From Paragordius varius (taxonomy: Eukaryota > Nematomorpha), in assembly GCA_964247055.1 (NCBI GenBank), contig OZ176050.1:6510001-6574000 (forward strand): a stretch of DNA of 64,000 nt, given 5' to 3'. The translations under genes and the position numbers were made by a program. Below are positions 40,721-53,293 of this stretch, one piece after another; the first letter of the stretch is position 1, and each line of letters begins with the position of its first letter. The notes beneath the pieces were generated by a model, which saw only the letters and a program-made list of their open reading frames with translations, was not told the origin of the DNA and did no database searches.

Positions 40721-42820
40721 TAACACTTCGATTCAAATTGGGGTATCTAAATACTCAGACTATATTAAAGATGATTTTTAAAAACTACTGAATGAAATGG
40801 TCGCAATTTTAATTTATGCCTCTATCCTAATAAATATTATATAAATATGCCAAAATATCTAAATAAAAATTAGTTTAAAAAAAGTTTCATATCAAACCAC
40901 TTTGAGGCCATTTTATTTACAATAATTTTACAAAATATCGTGCTTATTTATTTAATGCTAACAAGGTAATTTTTTATTTAATACTTGGATACAATACAAC
41001 ACACTCATTTTAGTCCTTCGATTCAAATTGGAGTTGGATACCTTCGGCCTGTTTAAAATCAAATACTTTAAAAAGTATGGAAGGAATCGAAACCATGGCA
41101 AAATTTTCCATTTATATAACATTAATAAACCGAAATATATAAAGATTTTATTCAAAAATACTTGATATTATCTATTTTGAGATAAAACCGAAGGTAAAAA
41201 TTTCGTCACTGTGACATGTGCGAAATAGTAAAATTAAAAATAATACAAAATAAACCGTTTTTTTATTTTTATCAATGTTAGATTTAATTTAAATAAAATA
41301 TTCGCTTTAATTTTACCCTTAAAATTAAATGAAGACGATATTTTGGAAAAGTTTTGTGCGTCGAAGTAGTTTGACATGGAACCTTTTTTTCAAAACAAAA
41401 TTTTATTAAGATATTTTGGCATATTTATATTATTTTTATTAGAAGCATAAATTTGAATTGAGACCGTTTCCTTTAGTAGTTTTTTTAAAAATAAATTTAA
41501 ATTTAGACTGGGGTATTTAGATACCCCAATTTGAATCGAAGTCTTAAATCACATTTAACATTGATAATAGAAAAAGTATTTTATTCGTATTATTTTTGAA
41601 TATTGACTAAATTTTTATCTTCGAGTTTTACCCTAAATTAGTAATATCAATATTAAGAATTATTTTTATATTTCGGTTCATTAATGTTATAGAAGTGCAA
41701 ACTTTTGCCATGGTTTCGATTCTTCCATATTTTAAAGTATTTAATTTTAAACACGCCTTATCTAACTACCCCAATTTGAAGGACTGAAATAAATGTGTTG
41801 TCTCCAAGTGTTAACACTTCGATTCAAATTGGTATCTAAATACCCCAGATTAAATTTAAGTTAGGATTTTTAAAAAACTCTTGAAGGAAACGGTCCCAAT
41901 TTAAATTTTTGCTTCTATCCTAATAAAAATTATATAAAAAATTTTGTTTTGAAAAAAAAGTATCATGTCAAACTACTTCAATGCCATTTTTATATTACAA
42001 AATTTCTGCAAAATGTCGTCTTCATTTAACTTTAAGGGTAATATTAAAGCTTATTTTTTATTTAAATTACATTTAACATTGATATAAATAGAAAAAGCGC
42101 TTTATTTTGTATTATTTTTCAATTTTACCATTGCACACAAGTCACGTTGACTAAATTTTTACCTTTCCGTTTTAGCTAAAAATAAGTAATATCAAGTATT
42201 TTTGAAATTTATTAATGTTATACAAGTGCAAAATTTTGCCATGGTTTCGATTCCTTCCATATATTTCAAAGAATTTTGTTTTAAACAGGTCTGGGGTATT
42301 TAACTACCCCAATTTGAATCTAAGGACTAAAATGAATGTGTTGTATCCAAGTGTTAATAATTATAAAATTAGTTGTATGTTTTACGGTTTTGGCAGCTAT
42401 TCCAATTTTGAATTCTCGTGTCTAATTACAAACAATTTTATTTAATCATTAGAGCAAAGTTCTAAATAACACAAACAACATAAAAACATAATTTTATTTA
42501 TTTTAAATCTTGGATGCTACACATTTGTTTTAGTCCTTCAGAATGGGAGTCATTGGTGAATCAAAGCCAATCAAATAAATCAAAAATATGGGATAAATAT
42601 AAACCATTACAAAAAATTGCACTTATATAACATTGATGGAAACGTAAATAAATTTATTAAAATTTGATATCACTTTCTTTTGTAAAAACCTAAAGAATAA
42701 AATTTAGCCAACATGATACGTTTAGATTGGCTTAATATAAAAAGGATGCAAAATAACCAATCTTTCTGTTTATATATATATATCTATATATTTTATATAT
42801 AAAATATCTTAAATGCTAAA
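40721..42820. repeat. Cluster of nested inverted repeats (non-autonomous elements)
   Basis: The phrase TTCGATTCAAATTGGGGTAT or its inverse occurs near 40728, 41025, 41520, 41772, 41819 and 42310. It is joined to a long form with AACACATTCATTTTAGTCC ending in AAGTGTTAA (near 40980, 41795, 42345). Inner blocks such as CCATGGTTTCGATTC and its inverse also repeat (41085, 41705, 42240). This fits two or more copies of a palindromic element with TTAACACTT/AAGTGTTAA ends lying side by side, plus a weaker relative from about 42535 to 42700. No ORF belongs to it. Confidence 0.6.
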
Positions 42821-43196
42821 AAATAATTTTAATTTTAGCTCAAACCTAATTTTACTTAGATATTTTCAATTATTTATATAATATTAATTAATCATTAATT
42901 TAAATTGGTATTATCCCCTTCAGTAATATTTTTATATCAAGTTGAAAGCGTGACTAATTAGCCTAATTTGCGAAGTGAGCTTTCGGGCAAAAAAATACCT
43001 CATAATAAAATTGTCTCCAAAACAATAAAAAGAAGGCCTTCAGCTAATGCATATTAAAGAATTTTTTTTATACCAAAATTTACCTTAAAGAATCAACAAC
43101 AACATATTTTATAATCATAAAATAAAAAATTCAAAAAAATATTTTAACCGCCATAACATTTTTAAGTGTGGACCAAATGGTATTCGATTTTAGTAT

Positions 43197-46100
43197 ATGG
43201 ATGGCATAGGCTTTGAGAAATATTCGCAGCTTTACACTCCGTGGAGCTTGGGTGATTTAGTATGGACAAAACTATCATCATTCCCTTGGTGGCCTAGTAT
43301 GATTATAAATGATCCTATATCCAATTTGTTTACCAGGATAAAAAGTATATTTTTTATAAGTTATTTTTAGAAAATACCCGTGAGTATCATGTTCAATTTT
43401 TCGGTGAAAATAACAGAGCTTGGGTATTTGAAAAGAATATAATTTTGCTTGAAAAACCAATACCCTACAAATCCTTGCTGGCTTTGACGAATTCAAATGC
43501 CAAAAATTGCAAAGAAGCTAATATCACAGCTATGGAAGAGTGCGATGTGGATAGCGACATTTTTACAGCAGGAATGTCTAATAAATTTAAAACTGTTTGG
43601 GCAATGGGTGTAGCCATAGCTGAACAAGCCATTCCATATGATAATCAGAGTAGGATTGCTGCGTTTGGTATTGATTATATACCGCCCGACGAAAATTCAC
43701 CCAAAAAAATAAAACCAATTAAAAAATTAAAAACGCCTCGAACTAATCTGAAATTAGCTGCACAAGATAAAGACAGTTTATCAAACGATCAATTTAATGA
43801 TGAGGTTAAAGAACTTCAAGTTAAATCAACCCCGAAGAGCAAACCTAAAAAATCTAATTTTAAAATTAAATTGCCCTTGAAAGAAAAAAATCCAGAGATT
43901 AAAAATCCTATTGATGGAAAATTGTCGCCCGTAAGAACGAAACGTAAGGATCATTCTTTTACAGAGATTCCCGTTAAAAAAATTAAACGACGCACTGTCG
44001 AACTAAAGGACACAGTCAAAACTAAATGTGAGAAATATATTTTTATATTTACACATTTTATCAATTATATAGCTTTTGATTTTTCAATCATTTTTTATCG
44101 AAAACTATTCATACCCTATATATATATATATATATATATACCATTTACAGTTCAAATTCACCCTTGAACAATTTAAATTCACCCTGGAAGAATTCAAATT
44201 CACCTTTAAACAATTCAAATTCACAAAAATAAATTATGTGTTTTTGAACTAATATAACTCGTTATTAATATGAAATATATGTTTATGGTATAGTTTATAA
44301 TTTTTTCAGTATTTTAATTTAAAACAAATTTTTTATTTTTAAAAAAGTATATAAAATATAGGTGTTTTTTAATCTATATTTTATTTGAGGGTGAATTTGA
44401 ATTGTTCGAGGGTGAATTTGAATTGTTCAAGGGTGAATTTGAATTGTTTAAGGCTTAAATTGAATATTAAATGGTATATATTATTTTTAGCTTCTGGTAT
44501 TATCCAACAAAATGTAGATTCTTTATTAGATCTACACTCACCGCATTATATAACCGGTGAAATAAAAACAGAAAATATATTTCCTCCCCTCGACAAAAAT
44601 AATAAAAATGATGATGGTGATGATTTGAATCGTGAAGGTAGCCAAGAATTATTTTCTCCACCAACCCCGTCTGATAATACAGAAGAAAAAAATGTATCTG
44701 AGCCAATAGAAACAACCGAAATTGTCACAGAAGAAATCCTTAAAACCGAGGTGTGTTCCACTATATAAATAAATTTACCTTTTTTAAAACACATTATAAT
44801 TTTGTCTTTCATATATCAAATAGAAATGATTTTTTATGTATAATATACTTTTACCTAGGTGCATGTTTTTCCCTCCAAAAATTTCATTGTCAAACTTTAT
44901 TTTTTAACATTTAATGTTTTATGGTATGAATTTTCAGTATAACAAAAATAATTTATAGTGTATGAATATATTCTCATTTGTATGCACATGCTCAGATTAC
45001 TGTACAGTTTACAATATTGAATAATAAATAGACCAATTTTGTTTATTATAACTCAATAATTTCAATAAATAGTTTATATATGCCTTGATTAAATATGTCT
45101 TCTCATCAAAACCAATTTTATTTTATAGGTAGATGAAGCATTTGAAACCGTTTTTTGTAATGGTAGCGACGATACATTATCCAATCTTTCCACTGAAATT
45201 AAAAATGAACCAGAATCTATGTCATTTCCTTTGGATAATCAGGACACTCTAAGCAATAAAAGCTCTAATATTTCATGTAAACTTTATAATAAGAATATAG
45301 CTATAAATATTATTAATTTTAAAGGATACGCTATTTAAAATAAATTATTGAAATTGCACCCGTGGCTATTAACAATTTAAGCTTGCAAAACTTTGCCTAA
45401 AAAAGTGCGCTGATTAAAAAATTATTAAATTAGTTTAATATTGGATAATGTATAATTTTTAATACTTTTTTAGCTAGTGGTCGATCAAGTCGAACAAAAG
45501 TTTTAAATGGTGTTACAGTACATCCACCACATCTAAACAAGAATGACACTCCGAATTCTAAACCAAACAGAAAATCCATTATTGATTTGAACGCAATAGA
45601 TATTGGTTTACCTGCGTGGTCTAAAACCGAAAAGGTTATAAATTTTATTTTTAATTAAAATAACAGTGGGCTCCTCCCCTATCCCCCATAAATACTCCAA
45701 TTGTGGGAAAAAATTATAATCGATTATCCTCATCGTGACCCTTTTAAAAAATTAAAATATAAAATTTTTGATTAGTACCAATATTTTATATTGTTTTACA
45801 GTTTTATAATAGGAATCTTTAAGAAGTCAGAACAAAAGTGCATAATCATATCTTAATTAGTTTAAATGCGATATTTTTTTAAAAAGCTCATTATGATTTG
45901 AAATCCACTTTAAGTATAATCATAATTGGGCAATTTTATTGCTTTTCTTGTTTAATAAATTTGTTTATTTTTATAGGGGATGGTTCAAAAATTTTACTTT
46001 TGTGGACTGTGTATGCTTATAGAACCAAATAAATATTTCCCAAAAACATTCGATAGTGATGGATACATAAAATGCTCTAATGTAGAATGTTCTAATATCT

Positions 46101-49100
46101 ATCATAAAACATGTATTCTTGATGATATGCAAGAAAAATGTGAAACCACAGACGTTTATGATACTCATTTTGATGGTGATAACTTTAAGTGCCAAGAATG
46201 TATTGCAGGTTATTGTATAAATTTAATAATTTTATTTAACATAATAATTCAAGCAATAATTTTTTTTTAAAAATAAAATAGTCTAAATATAATTCGTTTC
46301 AGTTTGAATTGTGTCTCTTATTCCAAAACCTTTTTTTCTATTTACAATGATATTGTCTTTTACCTCAATTTTAGATTCCAGGGCTTGCTTCATATGTAAA
46401 GCACATGACGGTGATTTAGAACCGTGTATGTTACCATCTTGCGGAAAAAATTATCATAAAACTTGTGTTTCCAGGTAGTGTATTGATATTACTAAACAAA
46501 AATATTTTAACAATTACATAATACAACCATTTAAAATTTATTTTATTTTTTTGTAATAGGTATCCCTTAACAGTGGTTGATACTAAGGGATTTGTATGTC
46601 CTAGACACCAATGTGCAAACTGTATAAGTGAATATCCAAAAAACCCTAAAGCTACCAAAGGTTAGTTTAATATTATATATTGATTAATAACTTATCTTGT
46701 GGTATAATTACTAATAGCCATTTTTGTTGTAGTCGAGTTTAGTTAATCTGAAGCTGTGCTTAATATAATTTGTTAAAAACCGCTATATATTATTTTTATA
46801 AACCGGTTGTCTTTTATTAATATGTATTAATGCTTTAACATTTACTGGATCTTAAAATGAATTAATTTATATATTATAGCATATAAATATGTTAATGCCT
46901 TACATTACATCATTAAAATAATTATTTTAAATTTTTTTGCTAAAAACTCTTTAAACGGATCCAGCGTTCGATTTTGGTGGAAATAATCTAAGTTATATTA
47001 CACTACACCAAATATGAATTTATCAAAATTACCTTTTTAAAATTGACAATAATTTATGAGGTATTTGTAAAAAAATATAATTAAACGCTCCCCAAATGTT
47101 ATATTTAAAGGAAAACTCGTGACTTGCTTACTATGTCCATCCACTTATCACAGACCGCCCTCACGAGAATCTGATGCTGAAAATTGCGTGGCAGCTGGGA
47201 GTTTTGTCCTTTCGGACCGAACTATAATTTGTGGAGATCATAACCAACCTCCTAATCATCTCAACGTTGGATGGTGTTTTATATGTTCATCAAGTACAGA
47301 TAAATAATCTCATTTACATAAGAGTTTATCAAATATATGTAATTTTATTAGGGATGGGTATGACCGTAGGGTGAATATGATCGCTAAAACCAAAATGTAT
47401 CAAACTTTCAAACATTTGGTGTTTAAAATTAATATGCAATAATGGTAGAAAAAGAAAAAATGTTAAGTTTTTAAAGCTCAAATATTCATTATTACATTGT
47501 TATAAACTAAACCGTTTTCGTTCTTTTGTTTATTATACTTTATATTTTTATAGTAATAATGAATGCTTATGATTATAATTCAAAGCGGTTACCGGCTACG
47601 TTATAAATAGTCAAAAACCCAACCCTATATATTTTAGTTTACCCAATTTGTATATTTTGCAAATATTCATACATTACCTAAAAAGGAATAAAGAAAGTTT
47701 TAAAACATTTTTTTAGCCAATGGACCTGATCTCGTATGTTGCGATTCCTGTCCTGCAGCATTTCATAAATCTTGCGTTCCCGGCTTAGATATCCCAGATA
47801 TGTTGGATAATGGTAATTATTTAAACACATTTTTTATCACTTTTTCAAAAAAACTAAAAATATGGATATGATTAAAAATGTATAAACACTAGCTCAATTT
47901 AAACATTTTCATAGCGGATTACTAAGGATTTTAAAATTATTTTTATACGAATTGGAATATTTTTATAATTGTTTTAGAAGAGTAATAATACTGGATTGGC
48001 ATGCTACATTTTTAGATTGATAGATACGAATGCATAGAAAACAATTCTTTGGATGCAGATAATATTTTTCCTCTCTAATGATGACCAGTTCATATATTCA
48101 TATATGAGCTATAGGAAATAATTTACGATCATCACAGCCTTTATCATCCTATTGGCAACACCTTAGTCGTTGTTTATTGTTTTTTCCCACCTAAAAGTTG
48201 GTTTACTTCTACGCGTGTCCTGTAGTGTTTAAGGATAATTATTTATCCATTTTTCTGGATACATGTGACGTGCCCGAAATATCTGACTCTATTTTTCCGA
48301 ATACTGATATTTAAGGTATAGCCTAAAATAAAGGTTTGGATATTAACATCCGATATTCTATATCGCTCATTTTTTTCTTATTCTAATTTGTCATAGGCCA
48401 AGTTATCTTTTGTATTTTATCCTTACTATTTCTATGTGGTTTTTCATTCAAATCTACCTAATAAAATTGGGAATGTTAATTTTATCTCCCAAACACGGCC
48501 TTTATATTTATGAATTTTGAGAGCGGTGTATTAGTTTATTGAGCATCATTCTCGCCCCTAAGGTGGTTCGAATAAGTATTTTTCCTAAGCAAACATTAGT
48601 TTAATAAACCTACGTTTGTCGGAATCAATAATACTTCTCTGTAAAAAAGGTTAATTTTTAAAATATATCCAAAATTTAATCAAATAATTGATAATATTTT
48701 TAAGTTCAATTGTCAAAATACAAATATTCACATTGTTATAATCGTTTAAAATAAATAAATTTATAAAATAATAAAATATTTCGGATCTTCCTGATCCTTT
48801 ATCAATTATACAAAAATAACGAAAAATGGATATAGAAAATAATAAATTTAAAAAGAAAAGTAGTTTGTTATCATATTCCGTATTGCCTTAGTTGATTGTT
48901 ACGTTATATCGGTGTTGTATATTTTGGTTTCCTTTTAAAGAAATATTTTTTAATGAGGTTGATATTAGGTAATTTCTCTCTTTTTTGAGGAGTTTTCTAT
49001 GTTATTGAATGGATGTACATGACTTCTTCTATGGATCTTAAAAAAATATGCTTGGCGGGTACTTGGTAGAAGCGTGGAATTATGATTGATATATTAGTTT

Positions 49101-52100
49101 ACTCGTAGTCTTTTTTTGGAACAGCAAGCCATTGTATCCCTATTACTGTCCGAATTGATTTAAAATATCTTTTGATGCGTAAAATTTATACAATGAAATT
49201 CCGTAGAAACAATCGAAAAAACAAAATGAAAGAGTAATTTTCATATATTTCAAACGATTTTTTAAATTATTTTTCAAATTATCCAGGTTTTATGCTTTAC
49301 CTCTTGGTTCTTTCTTATTATCTATTATGTAGTAAATATTTTTTTTAACCCCCAACTTAGCCCAATAAAGCCAAGTTTGTAAATTACTAACATAATATTA
49401 TACCAAAAATTTTAAATTTTTTTCAGTTCATTTTTCATATCAGTATTAGATTTGCAAGTATACTTGTGTCCTAAATATTTTTTCATCGTTTTAAATTTTT
49501 TGTAACTCATTTAGAAAATATTTGGTGGTGTCCTGATTGTGAATCTGGGAGACGTCCAGTTGTTGGTGATATTGTTTGGGCCAAACTATCTGCATATAGG
49601 TAAATAATATTGCTTCATTCAATATAATTTCCTTTTTTATTGATCTTTTTTTGAATTTATTTTTAAAAAAATAAACCAATTTTTAACATAAATTGTATAT
49701 TATCTTTTTATTCTATAAAAACTTACCAGGGTATTTATCTTTTGGTTATTTTTATACAGTAAAAATAAAACATAAAAGTAAAAATTTTTTTACAAAGAAA
49801 ACCATGTAGTCTTAAAACTTAATTTTAATTGCTATCCCACTCGGGTTCATACTTTACGTTTGATTCCTGTGTTATATAGGTTTAAATAATAATATGTTTT
49901 CTTTATAGGAAAAACAATTAGTCTGTTAAGTTACATACTTTTTTAAATTTTGATTTTATGTATATAACCTCAATAATTGCGATTGCGAAATAAATTGTGT
50001 CTGTATGTGTGTTACCAATTTTAAATTTCTATGCTCAATCTAGCAAACCAAAACGATAGATTATAAAAAATTAAAGTTAAAAAAACATTGTTTATATATA
50101 ACTTAAAAAAATTAAATGTTATATCTTTATAATTTTAATTTTCTTTGTCTCAATAATTTTAGATGGTGGCCGGCTTGTGTTGTGAGTTGTGACAATATTC
50201 CTGTACGTGTTAAAGCTAAAGTACCTGGATCATGTTTATCGGACTTGCCTGGGCGATTCCCTGTTTTCTTTTTTGGTTCTCACGATTATTATTGGATTCA
50301 TAGAACACGCGTATTTTTGTTTGCTGATGGGGATACAGCCACCGCCGCTAACAGCAGTAAAGCTCATGGGAAAAGTTTAAATCAAACATTTGCAAAAGGT
50401 TAGTTTGGTTTAGTTTATTTTAAACTTATTTATTTACCATTAAAATAATTTTGTATGTATTTTTAAATAATAAAATATTTTTATTGTATAAATGCTCTGA
50501 TTATAAATAATTTTAGGACTTTTTATTGTCGTATTTTCTATATAATTATACTAAACTTTTTAATTTTTTAGCTCTCCAAGAAGCATCGGCCAAATATGAA
50601 GAGCGTAAAAAACACAAAGAGGATATATTTAAAGAAAATCAAGCAAAAATGGCCTCACGAAAATATAGACCATTCAAACTTATCAAAGTATATAATTTTA
50701 TTTAAAATTATTTTTTATAGTTATAATTATAAAATATTTTTCATACTCACTTGATAAGTACGTATATATTTAAATTAAATATCATGATTATTTATGTTTT
50801 CATATTATTCAAATTTTACGATAAGTCACCTGAAACAAAATGATAGAAAATGTTTCCCATTATCATTTTATATTGCACATTAAATTATAATCATTCTTTT
50901 TAGTGTCCAATTTAACGAATTTTAATCAACGAATCTTACATTCTTTAATTAAAATCATAATATCACTCGCTATCATACACAGTCAAATCTACATTTGACT
51001 GTAGCAAACATTTCTAAAGGGATACATTATGTAAAATAGCTTGTATTGCAAAATTGTTTAATAATAATCCTTTTTGTTAACACTTTATAGTGCAACAAAG
51101 TCGTCGTTTCCAGCAGTATTCATAATAATGCAAATCACATAAAATCCGAAATGAACGGAGATGAAACCCTTAATGATGAAACCGCTTCGATTGGTTCCGA
51201 AACATCGTCTAATCACAGCATTGGAGGAGTTAATACAAACAATACATCTTCCACCACAAATGGCATTATTGTTACAAAAGATTTACATGCTTGTAATTGT
51301 GATCCTAATCAAGATTTACCTTGCATCGATGATTCCACTTGTTTGAACCGAATGAGGTTAGTTGATTGGTTTATTTGCTATTTCTTAACATTACGATGAT
51401 TCGCTTAATATTTATTTTATTTATCTTTAATATAGCTTTTTCTTTTAAAACTAAAACTTTTATATATAAAGGGAACATATTTTTGTGCTTGTGTTTGAAT
51501 AAAATTGTTGGTAAATTTGCATGTAATAGTTACTTTAAAAATATGCGCTTATAAATGAAAATACTATACCATTTACTTATTAATAGTTTCATTGAATGTC
51601 ACCCGAAAGTTTGTCGAGCTGGTGAACGATGCCATAATCAAAGGTTTTTGAAACGAAATTATCCACACACCCAACCATTTGCTACGCGAGATAGAGGCTG
51701 GGGTCTATTATCATTAGTTGATATAAAAAAGGTATTCATTTACTTTAATTTTGGTGACTATCATTTTTTAATTAACCAAAGGTAGTTATCCTAAACGCGA
51801 TTCTATGACATATTGAATTTTAAAAATTTAGTGGAATATAAACTTTTTTTCATTTTTGTTTTCGATTTATCATAAAGGTTTTTAGACCTGAAAAATAGCA
51901 TATAAGTTTTAATTTTATTTCTAATTAACAATCCATTGAAATAATTACGCTAGTGGTAAAAGCAAAATAACCCAAATCGAATTTATTCGAGCAAAAAGCA
52001 ATAATTTCTGGCCCTTTGTTAAAAAATTATGAACCGAAACTGAGCATTAATAAAACTTCTAAGATCCGGTATTCTTTCTGCTTTTTGTAAAAATCCTCTT

Positions 52101-53203
52101 AATTAATCATTGCCATAGGGTGATTTTGTCTATGAATACGTGGGTGAAATAATTGACGAAGCCGAATTCCGTAAACGTTTAGATTGGGCTCACAAAAACA
52201 AAGTGGATGACTTTTATTTCCTTACTTTGGATAAGGATAGGTTTAATTTATATCTTTTCTTTTTACGTTAAAATATTTAAATACGTCATTTACTATATAA
52301 ATTTGTTAAAAATAGTGAATTACAATAACAGTGTATATTTTACCTTAATTTGTTTTTTAAACCAATAGCACTTAAAATAACTGGCTTAATATATTTTAAT
52401 GTACATAGAATAATAGATGCAGGCCCTAAGGGAAATTTATCTCGCTTCATGAATCACAGTTGTGATCCAAACTTGGAAACGCAAAAATGGACGGTTAATG
52501 GAGACATACGTGTTGGCCTGTTTGCCATAAAGAATATTAAAGCTGGTATAATTTTTTTACTTAAGCTGTAATATTATCAGAAGAAATTATTATTATTAAA
52601 TATTAAGAGATGTCTCTAAAACTTTTTTAATGAAATTGAGATATAGTATTTACCTCTTTTCATATTTCAAACTTGGGCATAAATATTGGCTCTTTTATGA
52701 CTTTTTTCCATAGAATGTTGTACGTTGTTTAAAAACTTTTTTTGTTAATTTTGTCTTTATTACACCCAATAATTTTACATAAGTTCAAGCACATTAATTT
52801 AAATGCGTAACATATTTCACGATCGAATACAGGTGAAGAACTTTGTTTTAATTACAACCTTGAATGTTTGGGTAATGAACGACGTGAATGTCATTGTGGA
52901 GCTGCTAATTGTAGCGGATTTTTGGGAGTTAAACCCATTAAAGTATTGTTTTACTATCATAAATAATATATATTATAGAATTTTAAAATTATGGATAATT
53001 TTTTTATCAATATAAATATTTTAGGCTTTTCAAAACAGTATTTATTTTCCTATATTTAGAAATCAATGGATGTTACGTCTGCCACTCCGAAGTCTTCCAA
53101 AAAGAATAAAAATACATCTATTTCCAACATAAAAACCTTGTCAGGTAAAAAACCAAAACTTGATTCATTGAATGGTAAACACAAGAAAAATAAGCAAACA
53201 TAG
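43197..53203 (+). CDS. NSD: NSD-family histone H3K36 methyltransferase, 19 exons
   Basis: Nuclear enzyme that dimethylates H3 Lys36. Exons: 43197-43344, 43371-44027, 44491-44750, 45129-45276, 45474-45634, 45977-46208, 46375-46474, 46560-46660, 47111-47293, 47717-47812, 49515-49599, 50163-50398, 50572-50687, 51091-51356, 51587-51731, 52119-52240, 52409-52545, 52833-52942, 53060-53203; 3447 nt, 1148 aa, all phases agree. Domains: PWWP1 (SSFPWWPSM, residue ~30), a disordered Lys-rich linker, PHD fingers from ~460 ([24 protein letters not shown]), C5HCH-type finger ([10 protein letters not shown]), PHD ([28 protein letters not shown]), PWWP2 ([20 protein letters not shown]), AWS ([11 protein letters not shown]), SET ([42 protein letters not shown]) and post-SET ([13 protein letters not shown]). 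Catalytic motifs are intact. It ends ~45 residues after post-SET and lacks the last PHD/C5HCH of vertebrate NSD1-3, more like short invertebrate forms. The first intron is 26 nt, the rest 85-1702 nt. The start is tentative: TTTTAG lies 3 bp before the ATG, so a further 5' exon is possible. Confidence 0.94.
43345..43370 (+). other. Ultrashort intron, 26 nt (NSD, first modelled intron)
   Basis: It splits a Lys codon inside PWWP1 ([18 protein letters not shown]), phase 1, GTATAT...TTTTAG. Removing it joins the two halves of the PWWP domain. Confidence 0.9.
44137..44478. mobile_element. MITE with 21-bp-module arms, copy 3, in NSD intron 2
   Basis: Same ends and modules as the copies at 4529 and 5941. 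It lies next to a TA dinucleotide run and ends 12 bp before NSD exon 3 (44491), making up most of the 463-nt intron. The acceptor TATTATTTTTAG follows directly on the element's terminal TATA. Confidence 0.75.
48050..48600 (-). mobile_element. LINE 3' remnant inside NSD intron 10
   Basis: On the minus strand [15 protein letters not shown] (near 48300) matches the LRYYGHAQRI-type C-terminal block of the LINE copy at 6973-10012. Neighbouring short open pieces ([16 protein letters not shown], near 48540) may also belong. It is heavily decayed with vague limits. The intron (47813-49514) is otherwise featureless. Confidence 0.45.
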
Positions 53204-53287
53204 TTATGCATTTTATATTGACATTTATTTGATTGTACTATTTATATAACTCATTTTTAAAAGACTTTACACGGCAGGTACAATGTA

Positions 53288-53293
53288 AATAAA
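53288..53293 (+). terminator. Poly(A) signal AATAAA of NSD
   Basis: It lies 85 bp after the NSD stop and is the first AATAAA there. Confidence 0.45.
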
